Made by a program: the position numbers and the translations under genes
Shown: one piece after another, positions 1-10,440 of the stretch
How positions within the stretch are numbered: position 1 is the first letter of the stretch
Layout of the letters: each line of letters begins with the position of its first letter
The notes under the pieces: generated by a model
Told to the model about the DNA's origin: nothing
Databases searched by the model: none
The model's input: the letters and a program-made list of their open reading frames with translations, nothing else
Assembly: GCF_001659605.2 (NCBI RefSeq)
Contig: NC_035171.2
Span: forward strand, 23,973,825-24,037,824
Source of the DNA: Manihot esculenta
Lineage: Eukaryota > Streptophyta > Magnoliopsida > Malpighiales > Euphorbiaceae
Length of the DNA: 64,000 bases
Reading direction: 5' to 3'

Positions 1-326
1 TTGTATTTAAAATTGTGATGCAAATTTTCGTTTATTCATAGGTTCTGGTTGTTTGTTGAAGAGGAGTGAGTATGTTTGAACTTTGTTCCTATTTTCTTTT
101 ACGTTATTGTTTGTTGAGTATAATTGATTCTCTTTGAGCAAATGAAAACTCTATTGAAAACTTTAATTCGTATTAAATGAATTACTTGTTACCATTAGAG
201 ACTCTTTGATCCTTCTTCATCTTCTTTAACCTTCTACATTTATATCTTGGAATTCAATATTAAATAGCTTTGTAATTTAAATAATGGCATTTTTTGATTA
301 TTTGTTGCACTTTGGTCTATTTGTAG
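1..326 (+). other. Intron or upstream part of the zinc-knuckle gene
   Basis: No exon of the zinc-knuckle gene could be recognised with confidence here. The stretch ends in a plausible acceptor (TTGTAG at 321-326) directly before the exon at 327, so at least its right part is intron. Confidence 0.5.
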
Positions 327-3300
327 GAACGAGTCTGCATTATTTGCAAATCAAGTGGCCACCGTACAAATCATTGCCCAGAGAAACATAAAGGTGGACC
401 TCAGAGTTCAAAAGTATGTTTAAAATGTGGAGATTCTGGGCATGATTTGTTTTCTTGCAAGAACAAGTATTCTGTTGACGACCTCAAGGTGACATCCCAC
501 TTCCTTCACTGTTTCCAGTATTTATACTCTTTATGTCTTTTTTAAAAAAAACAGAACTTACGAGGCAGTTGTATATTTGAATATATATATATATATATAT
601 ATATATGAATTTTTTCTCTTTTTCCATTTAGGAGATACAATGTTACATCTGCAAGAGCTTTGGCCATCTATGTTGTGTTAATGTTGTCGATAATAGCCCA
701 AGAGAAGTTTCTTGCTATAAATGTGGTGAACTTGGTCATACCGGTTTGGTAAGTCCTATTAAATGTTCTTCAATGCCCATTATCTTTTCTCCAAGAGAAT
801 GTTTCTGTGTGTGGTGCTGGTGCCTGCTTCTTTTCATTCCCATGGTTAGAGATACCATCATGCATATGAATGTAGGCATTCTAAAATGACCAATTTATTG
901 CAACCTTTTGAGGTATGAAAATCTTTGTTGTTTCGTGCCATATTGTATTAGTTTAGTTGTTTTGAAGGTCGGATTGGGTGTCTGTTTTTCTGTTTATGCC
1001 ACTTTTGTTGTGGTTTTGCTATCTGGAATGCTCAAGGCATCTTGGTGGTTTCTTCTTGTGTGCAAACTTTCTATAATTTTATGTATAAGATGATGCCTTT
1101 TATACAAGCCTGAGTTTGAGATCAAGTGGTGGGACGTAGAAGAGGGGGATCGATGGGTCTGTCCAACAATTTGAATTCAAATACTGACTGCCTTCATTCA
1201 CATTGACAAGATATATGCAAGCTACACTAGCATAATACCATAATTACTAAACTGCAGACACCATATCCAAAACTGGGGATGGGCAAAGAAAATTGAAAAT
1301 TTTGTTAGCGGAACTTTTTTTTTATTATTATGGTTTTCTTTTTTTTTTTTTAAAGAAACCAATGGTTCACCAAGGAAACAGAAGTGTATGTAAACGTATA
1401 AATTCTCTTTATATTTTATTAGATTAGAAGTAAATATGCTTAAGGAATAATTGCTTTCTGATTTTCTACATTTTTGAACTGTTAATCCTTGTGAATTTGT
1501 CATTGAACACATATATAAAGACAACATTTTTTATTGTGTTGATTGTTGAGGGTATTTTGTCTAACGTGGTTTAGTTTCACTTTCACCTACTTTTAGGGGG
1601 TTGTAATGATGATTCTTCATATTTTATCTGTATTACAGAGCTTCCACAGATCAATTTAATTAACAGCTAAATACTCTTACTGGATTTCGTTTGGGGGCCA
1701 AATGCTAATGTAGCACTTCCATGCTGGTTTTAGCCAATTAATAGTACCTTCTCTTCCATTTTCGAACACTTTATCCTCCATGCATTGGCTCTCTATGTCT
1801 TTAGTTTCTCTCTCTACTGTCTCTCTCCATTTGCATATCCATCTCCCTCCTTTTCGTCCCCCATTCTCTCTCTCTATTTCTCTTTCTATTGCTTATACCT
1901 CTCTATCCATCTCTCTATCTATGTATATCCCTCTCTCTTCTCTCAATGCAACCCAACCCAATCCTAACGAAAAGAAAAATTCTGTTCTCTGATGATTCAC
2001 TTGTGTTTTTAGCTGTTTCTTGTTTCCCATGCATTTGAGCACCAAGAGTTCAAAACCATTTACTCTGTTGGATACTCGTGGGTTTCGAGCTAAGGTTCAA
2101 GGAATTTCTGCAATATTTGATAATTCAATCCCCAAATTTCTCCTATTCAAGCGCTGATGCAAAGCCCACAAATTCCCCATTGACTGAAAATGCTTATGTG
2201 GCAGTTTTTTGAATTAAATAATAGAAGTGTTAACCTGAAATCCATGTCATTTTATGGTCTAATCTAATCAAGATCTGGCATGAGGGATATTATTATTTCA
2301 AATTGATGTTTGAGGAGTTTTGATACAATTGTAGATGAATGACTGCATCATTACAACGTCCTAATTTGAGGAACTGTAGATGAAATTAATTTCTTTTAAT
2401 GCATCAGACATTAATGATATTATCTTTAATTGATCTTAGGAGGTTGTAATTACTAGTTCTATTGCAGTCATTCTGCCTACATATAACATTTGTTATGTTA
2501 TATTTTCAATTGCAGTAGTGTCATTTTTGTACTGATATAAATAGATCTCTTGTGATTATTTTGACAATTCCTGTGTTTAAAAATCCATGCAAGTTACAAG
2601 CTATTATTTTCATTACGTAGATCATTATTTTTAAGGTTGTACCTTGACATTGGCATGTGTTGGCATCCCTATGGGACCCTGATTGGTTTTGTGCTTGGTA
2701 AACTATTAACGATTATCATCAGCCTCTTCTTCACGCATGGAATTTTACTTGTGCAGGAATGCTCAAGTTTTGATGAGGAACCCACCACTGCACCTTCACC
2801 TAGTTTGTGCTACAAATGTGGTGAAGGAGGACATTTTGCACGCGAGTGCACAAGTTCTGTCAGGGTACGGTACATGTTTTAAGAATTGCTCAATTTTGCC
2901 AAAATGATTTTCAACACTTAGACATCAAAGTATCGTGTCAATTATATGCAGAGTGGGAAGAGGAATCATGAATTATCAACCCCTGCTTTGAGGCCTCGTA
3001 GAGTGGATAAAAAAATTCCAGGATTCAAATCTGCTCCTCAAGATCTTGGCAAGTCTCAAAAAAGGAGAAAAAACAAGCCTGAAGAACAAAGCAACACAAC
3101 CCCGAAAAAATCAAAACAAAGAGGTGGATGGCTTACAGATGATTTTGAAGATTCATCCAAGTCAAAGTCCAAAAAGAACCGTTGGAGGTCTCCTTCAACG
3201 CCATCTTATAAGGGTCATCAGATTTCTGTTTTAACCTCAGATGGTCGGATGTCAAATTCTCAGTCTTCCAAGAGAATGTACAAGAGTCATTCAGGTATGT

Positions 3301-3452
3301 CAGGTTCTCAATCTTACAAGAAAATGCAAAATGGTCATTTAGGATCTTCGTCATTTCAAAGTTCGACTACACCTTACGAGAACAGATACTCTGCGTCAAG
3401 GTTTAGCTACTCTGGCCGTTCAGAGTTTAGGGGAAATTATAATTGGTGGTAG
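327..3452 (+). CDS. CCHC zinc-knuckle protein, 3' part of a spliced gene (5' end outside window)
   Basis: Four coding exons fit one frame: 327-488, 632-748, 2757-2864 and 2952-3452 (stop TAG 3450-3452). All have AG/GT borders and lengths divisible by three. The protein holds consecutive CCHC knuckles: CIICKSSGHRTNHC, CLKCGDSGHDLFSC, CYICKSFGHLCC, CYKCGELGHTGLEC and CYKCGEGGHFAREC. A Lys/Arg/Ser-rich tail follows and includes KQRGGWLTDDF. This order and tail match my memory of plant zinc-knuckle (CCHC) proteins of the Arabidopsis At3g43590 type, thought to bind RNA or single-stranded nucleic acid. The intron 749-2756 splits the fourth knuckle, whose last Cys lies in the next exon. The start codon and earlier knuckles must lie left of position 327. 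No frame damage is seen, so this is probably a working host gene. The exact target is unknown. Confidence 0.88.
583..606. repeat. (TA)n microsatellite in intron
   Basis: An uninterrupted AT dinucleotide run of about 12 units lies in the intron between the exons ending at 488 and starting at 632. Confidence 0.85.
1788..1945. repeat. CT-rich low-complexity tract in intron
   Basis: This is a strongly pyrimidine-biased stretch built of CTCTCT and TCTAT runs, inside the 2 kb intron 749-2756. Open frames across it are composition artefacts. No other feature is seen in this intron. Confidence 0.7.
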
Positions 3453-4814
3453 AAACTTAGCTTTGTATGTAACAACAGCAAAGAAATTATAGACTTGTTC
3501 GCTTTTCTGATACATTGAGCACTGTAACCTTGTAACACTGCGAGCTTTTGTTTTAAGTTATTTCTTAATGAAGCTGGTTTCTTGATACATATGGGCGTGC
3601 GTTTAGTGATTCATTATCTTTGCTTCTATCATCGCATTGTAGTCTTGGATTTATGTACTCTTTGATGAAAACAATCGACTTATTCTTTGCTTGATTTGAT
3701 ATTTAATTCCTGTGAATAATGCCGTGTGTTTCCTTAAATGTGTATGCAAAAGACTGAATAGAAAACCATATTGGTACCGAAAAGTAATGATGCTGTGGAA
3801 ATCAAACCATGCAAATTGAACATTTAGCTGGAATTGTACCGGAATCATATCGAAATATATATTCAAGAATTGTGTCGGAATGAATACAATTACATTGAAA
3901 AGTTATATGTATATAGATTTTTAAATTATTTCTGTGATACTATGATTCATTATATGATTTTAATAATATATTTTGTATTTTATATAGTTTTAATATAATT
4001 TTATAAAGGTTTATTTATATGAAAAATGTAAAAGTTTTTATTATTTTGTAATTGTTTTCAAAATTATAAATTTTATTATAATTATATTCAAACTTAAAAT
4101 TTAGATCAGAAAAAGTGTTTTGCCAACTGACATGGCAAAAACAACATAGTAATATAATGCGAATTATTTTATTATATTCATGTGTGAAATATTCATATTA
4201 TGTATATAAATATAAGTGATATAAAAAATTTAAAATTTTATGTTAATTTGTAATTTAATTTAAATCTTTAAAAATTGATGCATTCAGCTCAAAATGTCTT
4301 AATTTATTTGTTTTCATTTTTATTTGGTTTGGTGCAAAAAAGTTACAACTTTAACTTCTCGACTAATTTTAATAGAAATTATAATAAGTTTCATATTTAT
4401 TATTTTTTACTTTTTAAATATCTTGTTGGATGTTATTATAATAAATTTTACTATAATCATTATAAAAATATTATGTCTCTATAATAAAAAAATAAAAATT
4501 GTAGTATTTTTATCATAATGTTGTTATCTTTGATTACTATTTAATAGTATAAGTCGGCGCAACTATAATATAGACATTGTATTAAGAGTATACATAATTA
4601 AAATTCAAAAAAATTAAGAGAACTAAAATTAAAAAATAAAAAATAAAAATTTATTATGATTTCTTGTACCAAACAGATAGAAATAAAATATAATAATAAG
4701 ATTTTAGAAACTTAGCGGTAAAAGCGGTTAATTTAGAAATTTTAAATTAAATTATATCAATTTTTAAAATTTTAAATTAAATTAAAAAGTAGTTAAAAGT
4801 TTTAAATTTTTTTT
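3453..4814. other. 3' flank of the zinc-knuckle gene, then AT-rich spacer
   Basis: The first ~150 bases are presumably the 3' untranslated region and end of transcription of the zinc-knuckle gene; AATGAA near 3568 is a possible weak poly(A) signal. The rest is very AT-rich with no recognisable coding or RNA gene. Confidence 0.5.
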
Positions 4815-5020
4815 GAGTAAACTGTAATTTAGTCCCTCTGATTTAGTAAAAAATAACCTTTCGTCCCTCTGTTTTAAAAAATTTTTAATTTAGTCACTGT
4901 GATTTTTAAAAATTATGCGTTTAGTCCCTCCCGTTAGATTTTCAGTTAAATCACCATTAGTTTTAGTTAAAAAGACTAAAATACCCATTCTCTCTTCTTC
5001 CTCATCCTCCTCTTCTTCTT
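4815..5020 (+). repeat. Left terminal inverted repeat
   Basis: This pairs with 5818-6021 on the other strand with scattered mismatches. It contains three TTTAGTCCCTC/TTTAGTCACTG-like units spaced about 40 bases apart. It ends in a TCTTCC-rich stretch. Confidence 0.8.
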
Positions 5021-5059
5021 CTGATGCTGGTTGTCTTTCTGCCTTCTTATATTTTAAAA
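5019..5059 (+). pseudogene. Small inverted second copy of a UGT segment
   Basis: This ~40 bp stretch at the inner edge of the left inverted repeat matches the reverse complement of 5291-5335 inside the UGT fragment, the part coding GAGCLSTFLYF. It therefore lies in opposite orientation to the main cargo. It shows that the cargo was rearranged during or after capture. Confidence 0.75.
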
Positions 5060-5089
5060 TAAAAAAGATAGATTTTCTCTTCCTCTTCT

Positions 5090-5775
5090 GGCTCCAGATC
5101 GTTGAAGGAATTAACAATAATTCCATCAGCTTTTGGGAGATTCGAACAGAAGTATAGCAAGTCATAATAGCAAGGATCATCTCTTGATAGCATCGGTTCC
5201 GGCATGTGAATAGCTTTAAGAGGTGGCAAGTTAGGGAAATAAAGGACAGTGTTTGCAAGATCTTTGAAGTTCTCGTCGTATTGTTCATGGATTTTAGGGA
5301 AATATAAGAAGGTAGAAAGACAACCAGCACCAGAAGTGAAAAAATAGTAAGTGGGGATTTTTAGATCTTTACTTAGAGAAAGAGCAGAAGTGCAGAAGAG
5401 ATCAATAACAAAAGCAGAGATTTTATCTTTCTTGGAGATTTCTTGAAGGGAATCAAGAAAGTTAGGCTTGTTGAGGAGTATGCACTCAAAGAGTACGACA
5501 GGCTTGCTGCGATTGAGAGTTGTGTCGTAGGAGACAGGAGGATAACGACGGAAGGAGATAGAATGGTAGGTTTGAGAGATGGTGTTGATGTATGAAACAA
5601 GGCCTGGGGTTTCGAAGAATTCAACGGTGATAAGGAAGATGGTGATGGAGAAGTGGTGGCCATAGCGGTGGAGGATAAGCTTGCCTAGCTCTACCATGGA
5701 GACTACATGGCCTATGGTTGGAGCTGGGCACAAGACAATAGTGTCTCGCATCTTTGGTTGCTGTTCATTTTGCAT
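5090..5775 (-). pseudogene. UDP-glycosyltransferase N-terminal fragment (UGT88-like)
   Basis: About 225 codons are open from the ATG at 5775 downward. The protein begins MQNEQQPKMRDTIVLCPAP, followed by TIGHVVSMVELGKLIL, the acceptor-side N-terminal domain of family 1 plant glycosyltransferases. His in the IGH motif, which holds the catalytic base in this family, is present. Further UGT88-type landmarks are FVIDLFCT, PTYYFFTSGAGCLSTFLY and ADGIIVNSFNDLEP. Homology stops just after NSFNDLEP. The C-terminal half with the PSPG box, needed to bind the UDP-sugar, is absent, so no enzyme can be made. The fragment lies wholly between the inverted repeats of a transposon and is best read as captured exon sequence. 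Assignment to UGT88 rests on recalled family resemblance. Confidence 0.85.
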
Positions 5776-5817
5776 TGGCGTTCTTCTTTTGCTTTGACTG
5801 ACAGAAATCGGGAAGGA

Positions 5818-6021
5818 GAAGAAGAAGAAGAGGAGAAAGGAGAGAGGATGGGTATTTTAGTCTTTTTAACTAAAATTAACGGTGATTTAACTGAAAATCT
5901 AACGGAAGGGATTAAACGCATAATTTTTAAAAATCACAGTGACTAAATTAAAGGTTTTTTAAAACAGAGGGATGAAATGTTGTTTTTCACTAAATCAGAG
6001 GGACTAAATTACAGTTTACCC
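5818..6021 (-). repeat. Right terminal inverted repeat
   Basis: Reverse complement partner of 4815-5020. The outer end is CAGTTTACCC, followed by a T-run. Confidence 0.8.
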
Positions 6022-6739
6022 TTTTTTTTTTGTCAATAGAATTTTATTTATGGTATATGAATATAATAAAATAATTCATATCCTATTATCATGTCAGCAA
6101 TATTCACTCTCTCCTATTCAAGTTTTAACCTTGAATAATTGTAATAAAATTTATAATTTTAGATAATTTTATTAATTTTTAAAATTTTAGATTAAATTAT
6201 AAAATAACGAAAAATTTTAAAATTTTCATATAAATAGCACTTTTCTAAATTATATTATCAAAACTATATGATTTTAGAATTCAAATTTTAGCTTTATAAA
6301 GCATTAAATAATGTACAATAACTTTGAAAAAAAATATAGTAAAAAACTATAAATAAACAAAAGTATAAACAAAGTAAATTATTTATAAATTATTTGAAAC
6401 TCAATTTAATAAAAGTTTAATTTATTATGTGTATTATATACACTCTTTATTTGGTTAATTTTATATTTAATATTATCTAATTATTATTATAAAGTAAATT
6501 ATTTATATAATTAAAATATAACTAAACTATTAAATAGTTATTTTTTATGAAAATAAATTTTTATTAATAATATTATAAATAATCATATATTCTAACTTAA
6601 TGTAATGAATTGCTTAGAATTCAAGAGTAGTTGTGTAAGAATTGATGATCTTTTATCTATGTGATATTAGCTTTTATACTATAAGAAGATGGAATTATTT
6701 ATAGCATTTTCTGAGAATTCGGCAGGTGCCAACTAATTG
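6022..6739. other. AT-rich spacer, no gene seen
   Basis: Very AT-rich sequence with short homopolymer runs. No coding frame, RNA gene or element boundary is recognised apart from the T-run at 6022-6031 that may be part of a target duplication. Confidence 0.5.
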
Positions 6740-6985
6740 ATAAGGGATTCTACCAGCTACTTGATCGGAGATCCCATAATTATAGGCGTAATGGGGATAA
6801 ACTGGATTGTGCCTACTAATGATAAGTTTACATGAAAAATCGACCCATTCAGGAGAGGGTGAGTCTTGATGAAGAACCGAGTGCTACGGTATTCGGATCT
6901 TTCTTTCCACAGGTGGGACTGCGTATCGACTTATCAGACCCTTGCCATGTAGCTCTATTTTATAATGACAGCTCATGACTTACTT
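6740..6985 (+). repeat. Dispersed repeat, copy 1 (inverted partner at 49850-50095)
   Basis: The sequence around GAGGGTGAGTCTTGATGAAG matches the reverse complement of 49850-50095 over some 240 bases with many mismatches. Shared blocks include GGCGTAAT, GAGTCTTGATGAAGAAC and CTTATCAGAC/ATATTAGAC. It is part of an old, unidentified interspersed repeat. Confidence 0.65.
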
Positions 6986-7195
6986 TGGACAATTGTTTTA
7001 TAACATTAGAGGTCCTCCTGTTGGTTTTTTATTCTTCATATTAGAAAGTGACAATTGACTTCACGATCATGGGCACGTGATATATCTATATTGACTTTCC
7101 ATACTCGCTTCACTCTGCTTGCCTCTGATCATAAATGGCGATTGCCTTGTGATTATGGAATAAATAACGTGAAAATAGTAAACCAAACTTAACAC
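6986..7195. other. Unassigned sequence between dispersed repeat and tandem repeat
   Basis: No gene or clear repeat is recognised. Confidence 0.4.
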
Positions 7196-7780
7196 CCGCT
7201 ATAACGACTTGAGGATTTTATTAATTAGGACTATCACCCGGTCATTAGCCTGGCGGATACCCGCCTCGTGATGCTTTTTGGTAGAAACTCGCCTTTGCCT
7301 TTTGGGTAGAAAATTGCCTCTGTCTTTTGGGGATAACATCTGAAGACTTGCCTAGCAGTTACTCGCCTCGTGGCATTTTTCGGCGAAACTCGCCTTTGTC
7401 TTTTGGGACTAACACCCGAAGGCTTGTCTGGCGGTTATCCATCTTGTAGTGATTTCTAGAAAAAAAACTCGCCTTTTGTCTTTTAGGACTAACACCTAGT
7501 CATGCGGCTTGATAGATATCTGCCTTGTGGCCTGGCATAAAATGCCTTAGAAATTTTTTGTGAAGCGGAACTGACACCCGGATTATGGCCTGGAGGAACT
7601 CGCATTGTGGCCTTGACATAAAATATCTTTTTGAATTGGACTAATACCCGGATTATGGCCTAGCAAAACCCGCCTTGTGGCCTAGCATCAGATGTCTTAT
7701 TTAGAGAGATTATCTGGCGAAATCTGCCTTATGGCCTGACATCAGATGCCTTGTTTAATGGGACTAACACCCGGAATTGA
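7196..7780. repeat. Degenerate tandem repeat of CTCGCC/GGACTAACACCCGG units
   Basis: About six irregular units of roughly 75-110 bases recur. Each carries a version of GGACTAACACCCGG, a TGGCCTGGC core and CTCGCCTTGTGG. Units vary in length and many bases differ. There is no coding potential. It may be the subterminal or LTR part of an old element that also includes the repeat at 6740-6985. Confidence 0.65.
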
Positions 7781-7856
7781 GTTTGTACAAGTATGAAAAT
7801 GCTTTACAATGTATGAAAGCTTTCTATTTTGCATAAGAGTAAAAAAGATTAAGTTG

Positions 7857-8385
7857 ATATAGAAAAATCATCCATAGTTGTTACAACATACTTTGCCCTT
7901 GAAATATTGGAAATAGAATAGGAACCCCACAAATCAACATGAATTAGCCGAAAAATTTCACTTGTATTAACTCTATTTTTCAAGAAAACAAGCTTTTGTT
8001 GCTTTTCCAAATGACAAACTTCACAAAGATGATCATAGGTAAGTACATTTAATCTAGGTATATGAGATAACTTTTTCTTGGATGGATGTCCTAATCTAGA
8101 GTTCCATACATATGCTAGGTTTAAATATGAAATCTAGCATACTTTATTTTCATAATAGTAGCTGGGAGGTACTCGGTCAATCCTATATAAACCTTATTAT
8201 AGTTTTTCAATAGCTATCACTTCATGGGTCACTTGGTCCCACATCAAGCAATGAGAATGATAAAAAGAAACAGATACATGTGAGGCTTGAATTAATTTGT
8301 TCACATACAATAAGCTATATTTAAAAGAGGATGTATAAAGAACATCTTATAAATGGCATTTGGAGCTCAAGGAAATGGTGCCAAT
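7857..8385 (-). pseudogene. Ty1/copia pol fragment (GAG-pre-integrase to start of integrase)
   Basis: On the minus strand the reading runs from VNKLIQASHVSVSFY through VWNSRLGHPSKKKL and LCEVCHLEKQQKLVF to LIHVDLWGSYSISNIS and KYVVTTMDDF. RLGHPS plus the Cys pair is the GAG-pre-integrase region. HVDLWG and the MDDF Asp are the start of a copia integrase core. Several stops interrupt the upstream part, for example near the segment reading IAIEKL. Reverse transcriptase, RNase H and LTRs are not found, so this is a relic. Confidence 0.8.
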
Positions 8386-8514
8386 ATGATAAACATTTTG
8401 CAACTTCCATTTAGAAAAGTAATGAAAAATGGCTTTTTGCCTTTTCAAGGAAAAAAACATTATTTTTTAAATTCTGGTCTAGAAAAAAGTATTTTTCATA
8501 TCAAAGTGAATTGA

Positions 8515-8735
8515 TCCTCTATCGCACTTTAAAAGTGCAAAAGAACCTACCGCATAGTAAGCTTTTTAAAAAATAAAAAAATTTGCAAAAAACATGGTAA
8601 ATGATTTTTTAAAAAGAAAAAATTCATAAAAATTTATTGTTAATCAAGAGACAACAAAATTCTCAAAGTGCGATATCGCGGTCGAGACCGTATTTGGAAA
8701 AATTTTTGTATATTGCACTTTAAAAGTGCACAACA
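8515..8735. repeat. Hairpin-forming repeats downstream of the PMD fragment
   Basis: The palindromic string GCACTTTAAAAGTGC occurs twice (near 8524 and 8705) and a related half, AGTGCGATATCGCG, lies between them. It sits 3' of the minus-strand PMD tail at 9105-9900. A comparable array with GCGCTT...AAGCGC arms sits in the same relative place at 52380-52560. Confidence 0.6.
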
Positions 8736-9104
8736 TTTTTTAATTTTAAAAAATTAATTCTACTACTTTGTGTGTTTTTAAATTATCTAATTTATTTTAA
8801 AAATAATAATTATTATGTTATTTTAATAATTATTATTTTATTTTAATTCTAAATACAAATCTAGTTGTTTCACAGTATGTATAAAATTTAATATTAATGT
8901 ATAGTAGTTATATTATTATTTGTAGTTTAGATGTTTCATATTTAAAATTGTATTTTATTAAAATATTTTAATTGTATAAAATTAAATATTAACTATTGAT
9001 TTATAAGATAAATTTTAGGAAGATAAAATAATGTAAATATTTATAAATCGTGGAAAGTAATAAAAATAAGGTAATACATTTACAAATGATAAAGTTAAGA
9101 AATA

Positions 9105-10440
9105 TTGCTAAGAATGATGCGAATGTCCTCCTGTACCATATGGACGCCTTCTTTTTTCATGTGCATATCGAGTTCTATATGACTGATGATCACTGCTTGT
9201 ACCGTCACATTCAATAATAGGATTAATATTAGTTGAGGTCATGGGAACGTTAAGATTAGAAGCCACCGACCTCATATATTGTTTTGCAATATATTGTGTT
9301 AGTAAAAAGATATCATCATATGACCTAAATAAATCACGATCAGATGCAACATTGGAGTAGTACTATCCCGACGTATACTGTATAAAATGTCCAGAAAATT
9401 ATTATGCTTCTAGACTGGATGAATGAATATCCACAGAATGTCTAGCAGAGAATCCATTAACGGAGCTGGCATGTCGGGTAAAAGCATCAAAAGTAGCACC
9501 TCCGGGTGTGCATCTGATATAGATAATCTTGAATACCAGCTTGCTGGAAGGACCACTGCGTCGAGATTATATAAGGTGGTGGCATAAAACTACTAAGTGT
9601 CCAGGTAGTATTTTGTGATCTACTGTCTTGTGGAACACTTGTCCTCTTGATGACTATCCAACCTCAACAAATGGTCGATGAGTATGGAATGAAATGGGTG
9701 ACAAAATTGTGACATTTGTCGGGAGAGTAGTATGTGTATCAACATCGGCTTTTTGGCGTGAGCTACGTCTACGAATAGGTCTCATTGACAAGTCAACTGG
9801 CTCGTTAGTCATCTAGCATAGGTTGCGCCTGAGGAGAAGATTGTGGAGGAGGTATCTCAGTGATTTGTTTCTCTTCCTCCATGACATAGAATATAGCTGT
9901 TGTTTGTATTTCAATATAATATGTGCCCGGATTAGGAAACTGTCGATTTATCATATAAATATTTTCGATACCGTCCTCCTATTTGCATAATATTATTAAA
10001 CACTGATATTTTAAGTAAATATAAAAAATATGAAAAAATATTGAATAGTAAAATATTACCACTATGCCAATAGCTGCACCACGATGTGATATCTATTGAT
10101 GAGATACTCTTTTGTATCATTTAAGGTATTATGAATAATAATGAAGTTGCTCATCTAATGGTGCTGCTTCAACCAACCTTATCTTCCCATATGGCAATCC
10201 AACACGCATAAACTTTAATCCAATTATCATCAGATGGTAGTAGCTGTTATTAAATGATGATCCAGCAAAAAGAAGCCTAATTTGACAATACCTTAAAAAT
10301 TCACTAAATCTAAGATATGCTTTGATACGAGAGTGAAAATCTTGCTTTATTTCAATCATACTAGGTACAACTATGATATGTCCTTTTAGAGCGAACATGT
10401 GCACCTTTGGTAGACTTTTCAGATGATTCATTAATGGTGG
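9105..10440 (-). pseudogene. Plant mobile domain (PMD) protein, C-terminal fragment
   Basis: Minus-strand reading at 9105-9225 ends YRTRYAHEKRRRPYGTGGH, the Arg-rich tail ending YGTGGH that I know from PMD proteins (often annotated as serine/threonine phosphatase 7 long form homologues) carried by MULEs. Upstream (9700-9880) lies a Pro/Gln- and Arg-rich linker including EIPPPQSSPQAQP and PIRRRSSR. Further upstream, 9932-10440 holds only short broken frames, and the conserved LVERWR core is not seen. It is thus a truncated relic. No transposase lies next to it. Confidence is good for the tail and low for the extent beyond 9900. Confidence 0.6.

Larger units (their letters stand above)
4815..6021. 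mobile_element. Pack-MULE-like DNA transposon carrying a UGT fragment
   Basis: Two long inverted repeats, about 4815-5020 and 5818-6021, enclose a piece of coding sequence. The right end read backwards begins GGGTAAACTGTAATTTAGTC and the left begins GAGTAAACTGTAATTTAGTC; they stay similar for roughly 200 bases. Both ends abut T-runs (4807-4814 and 6022-6031), compatible with an 8-9 bp target duplication. Long inverted repeats plus a 9 bp duplication suggest Mutator; an 8 bp one would point to hAT. No transposase lies inside, so the element is non-autonomous. The cargo is the N-terminal part of a UDP-glycosyltransferase gene on the minus strand. The superfamily assignment is inference; the repeats and cargo are seen directly. 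Confidence 0.8.

Noticed and set aside
1222..1527. 101-codon minus-strand frame in the large intron of the zinc-knuckle gene
   Set aside because: It crosses long A/T homopolymers, has no recognisable motif and lies inside an intron on the other strand.
5090..5775. Functional glycosyltransferase gene
   Set aside because: The C-terminal sugar-donor half with the PSPG box is missing and both sides are transposon inverted repeats.
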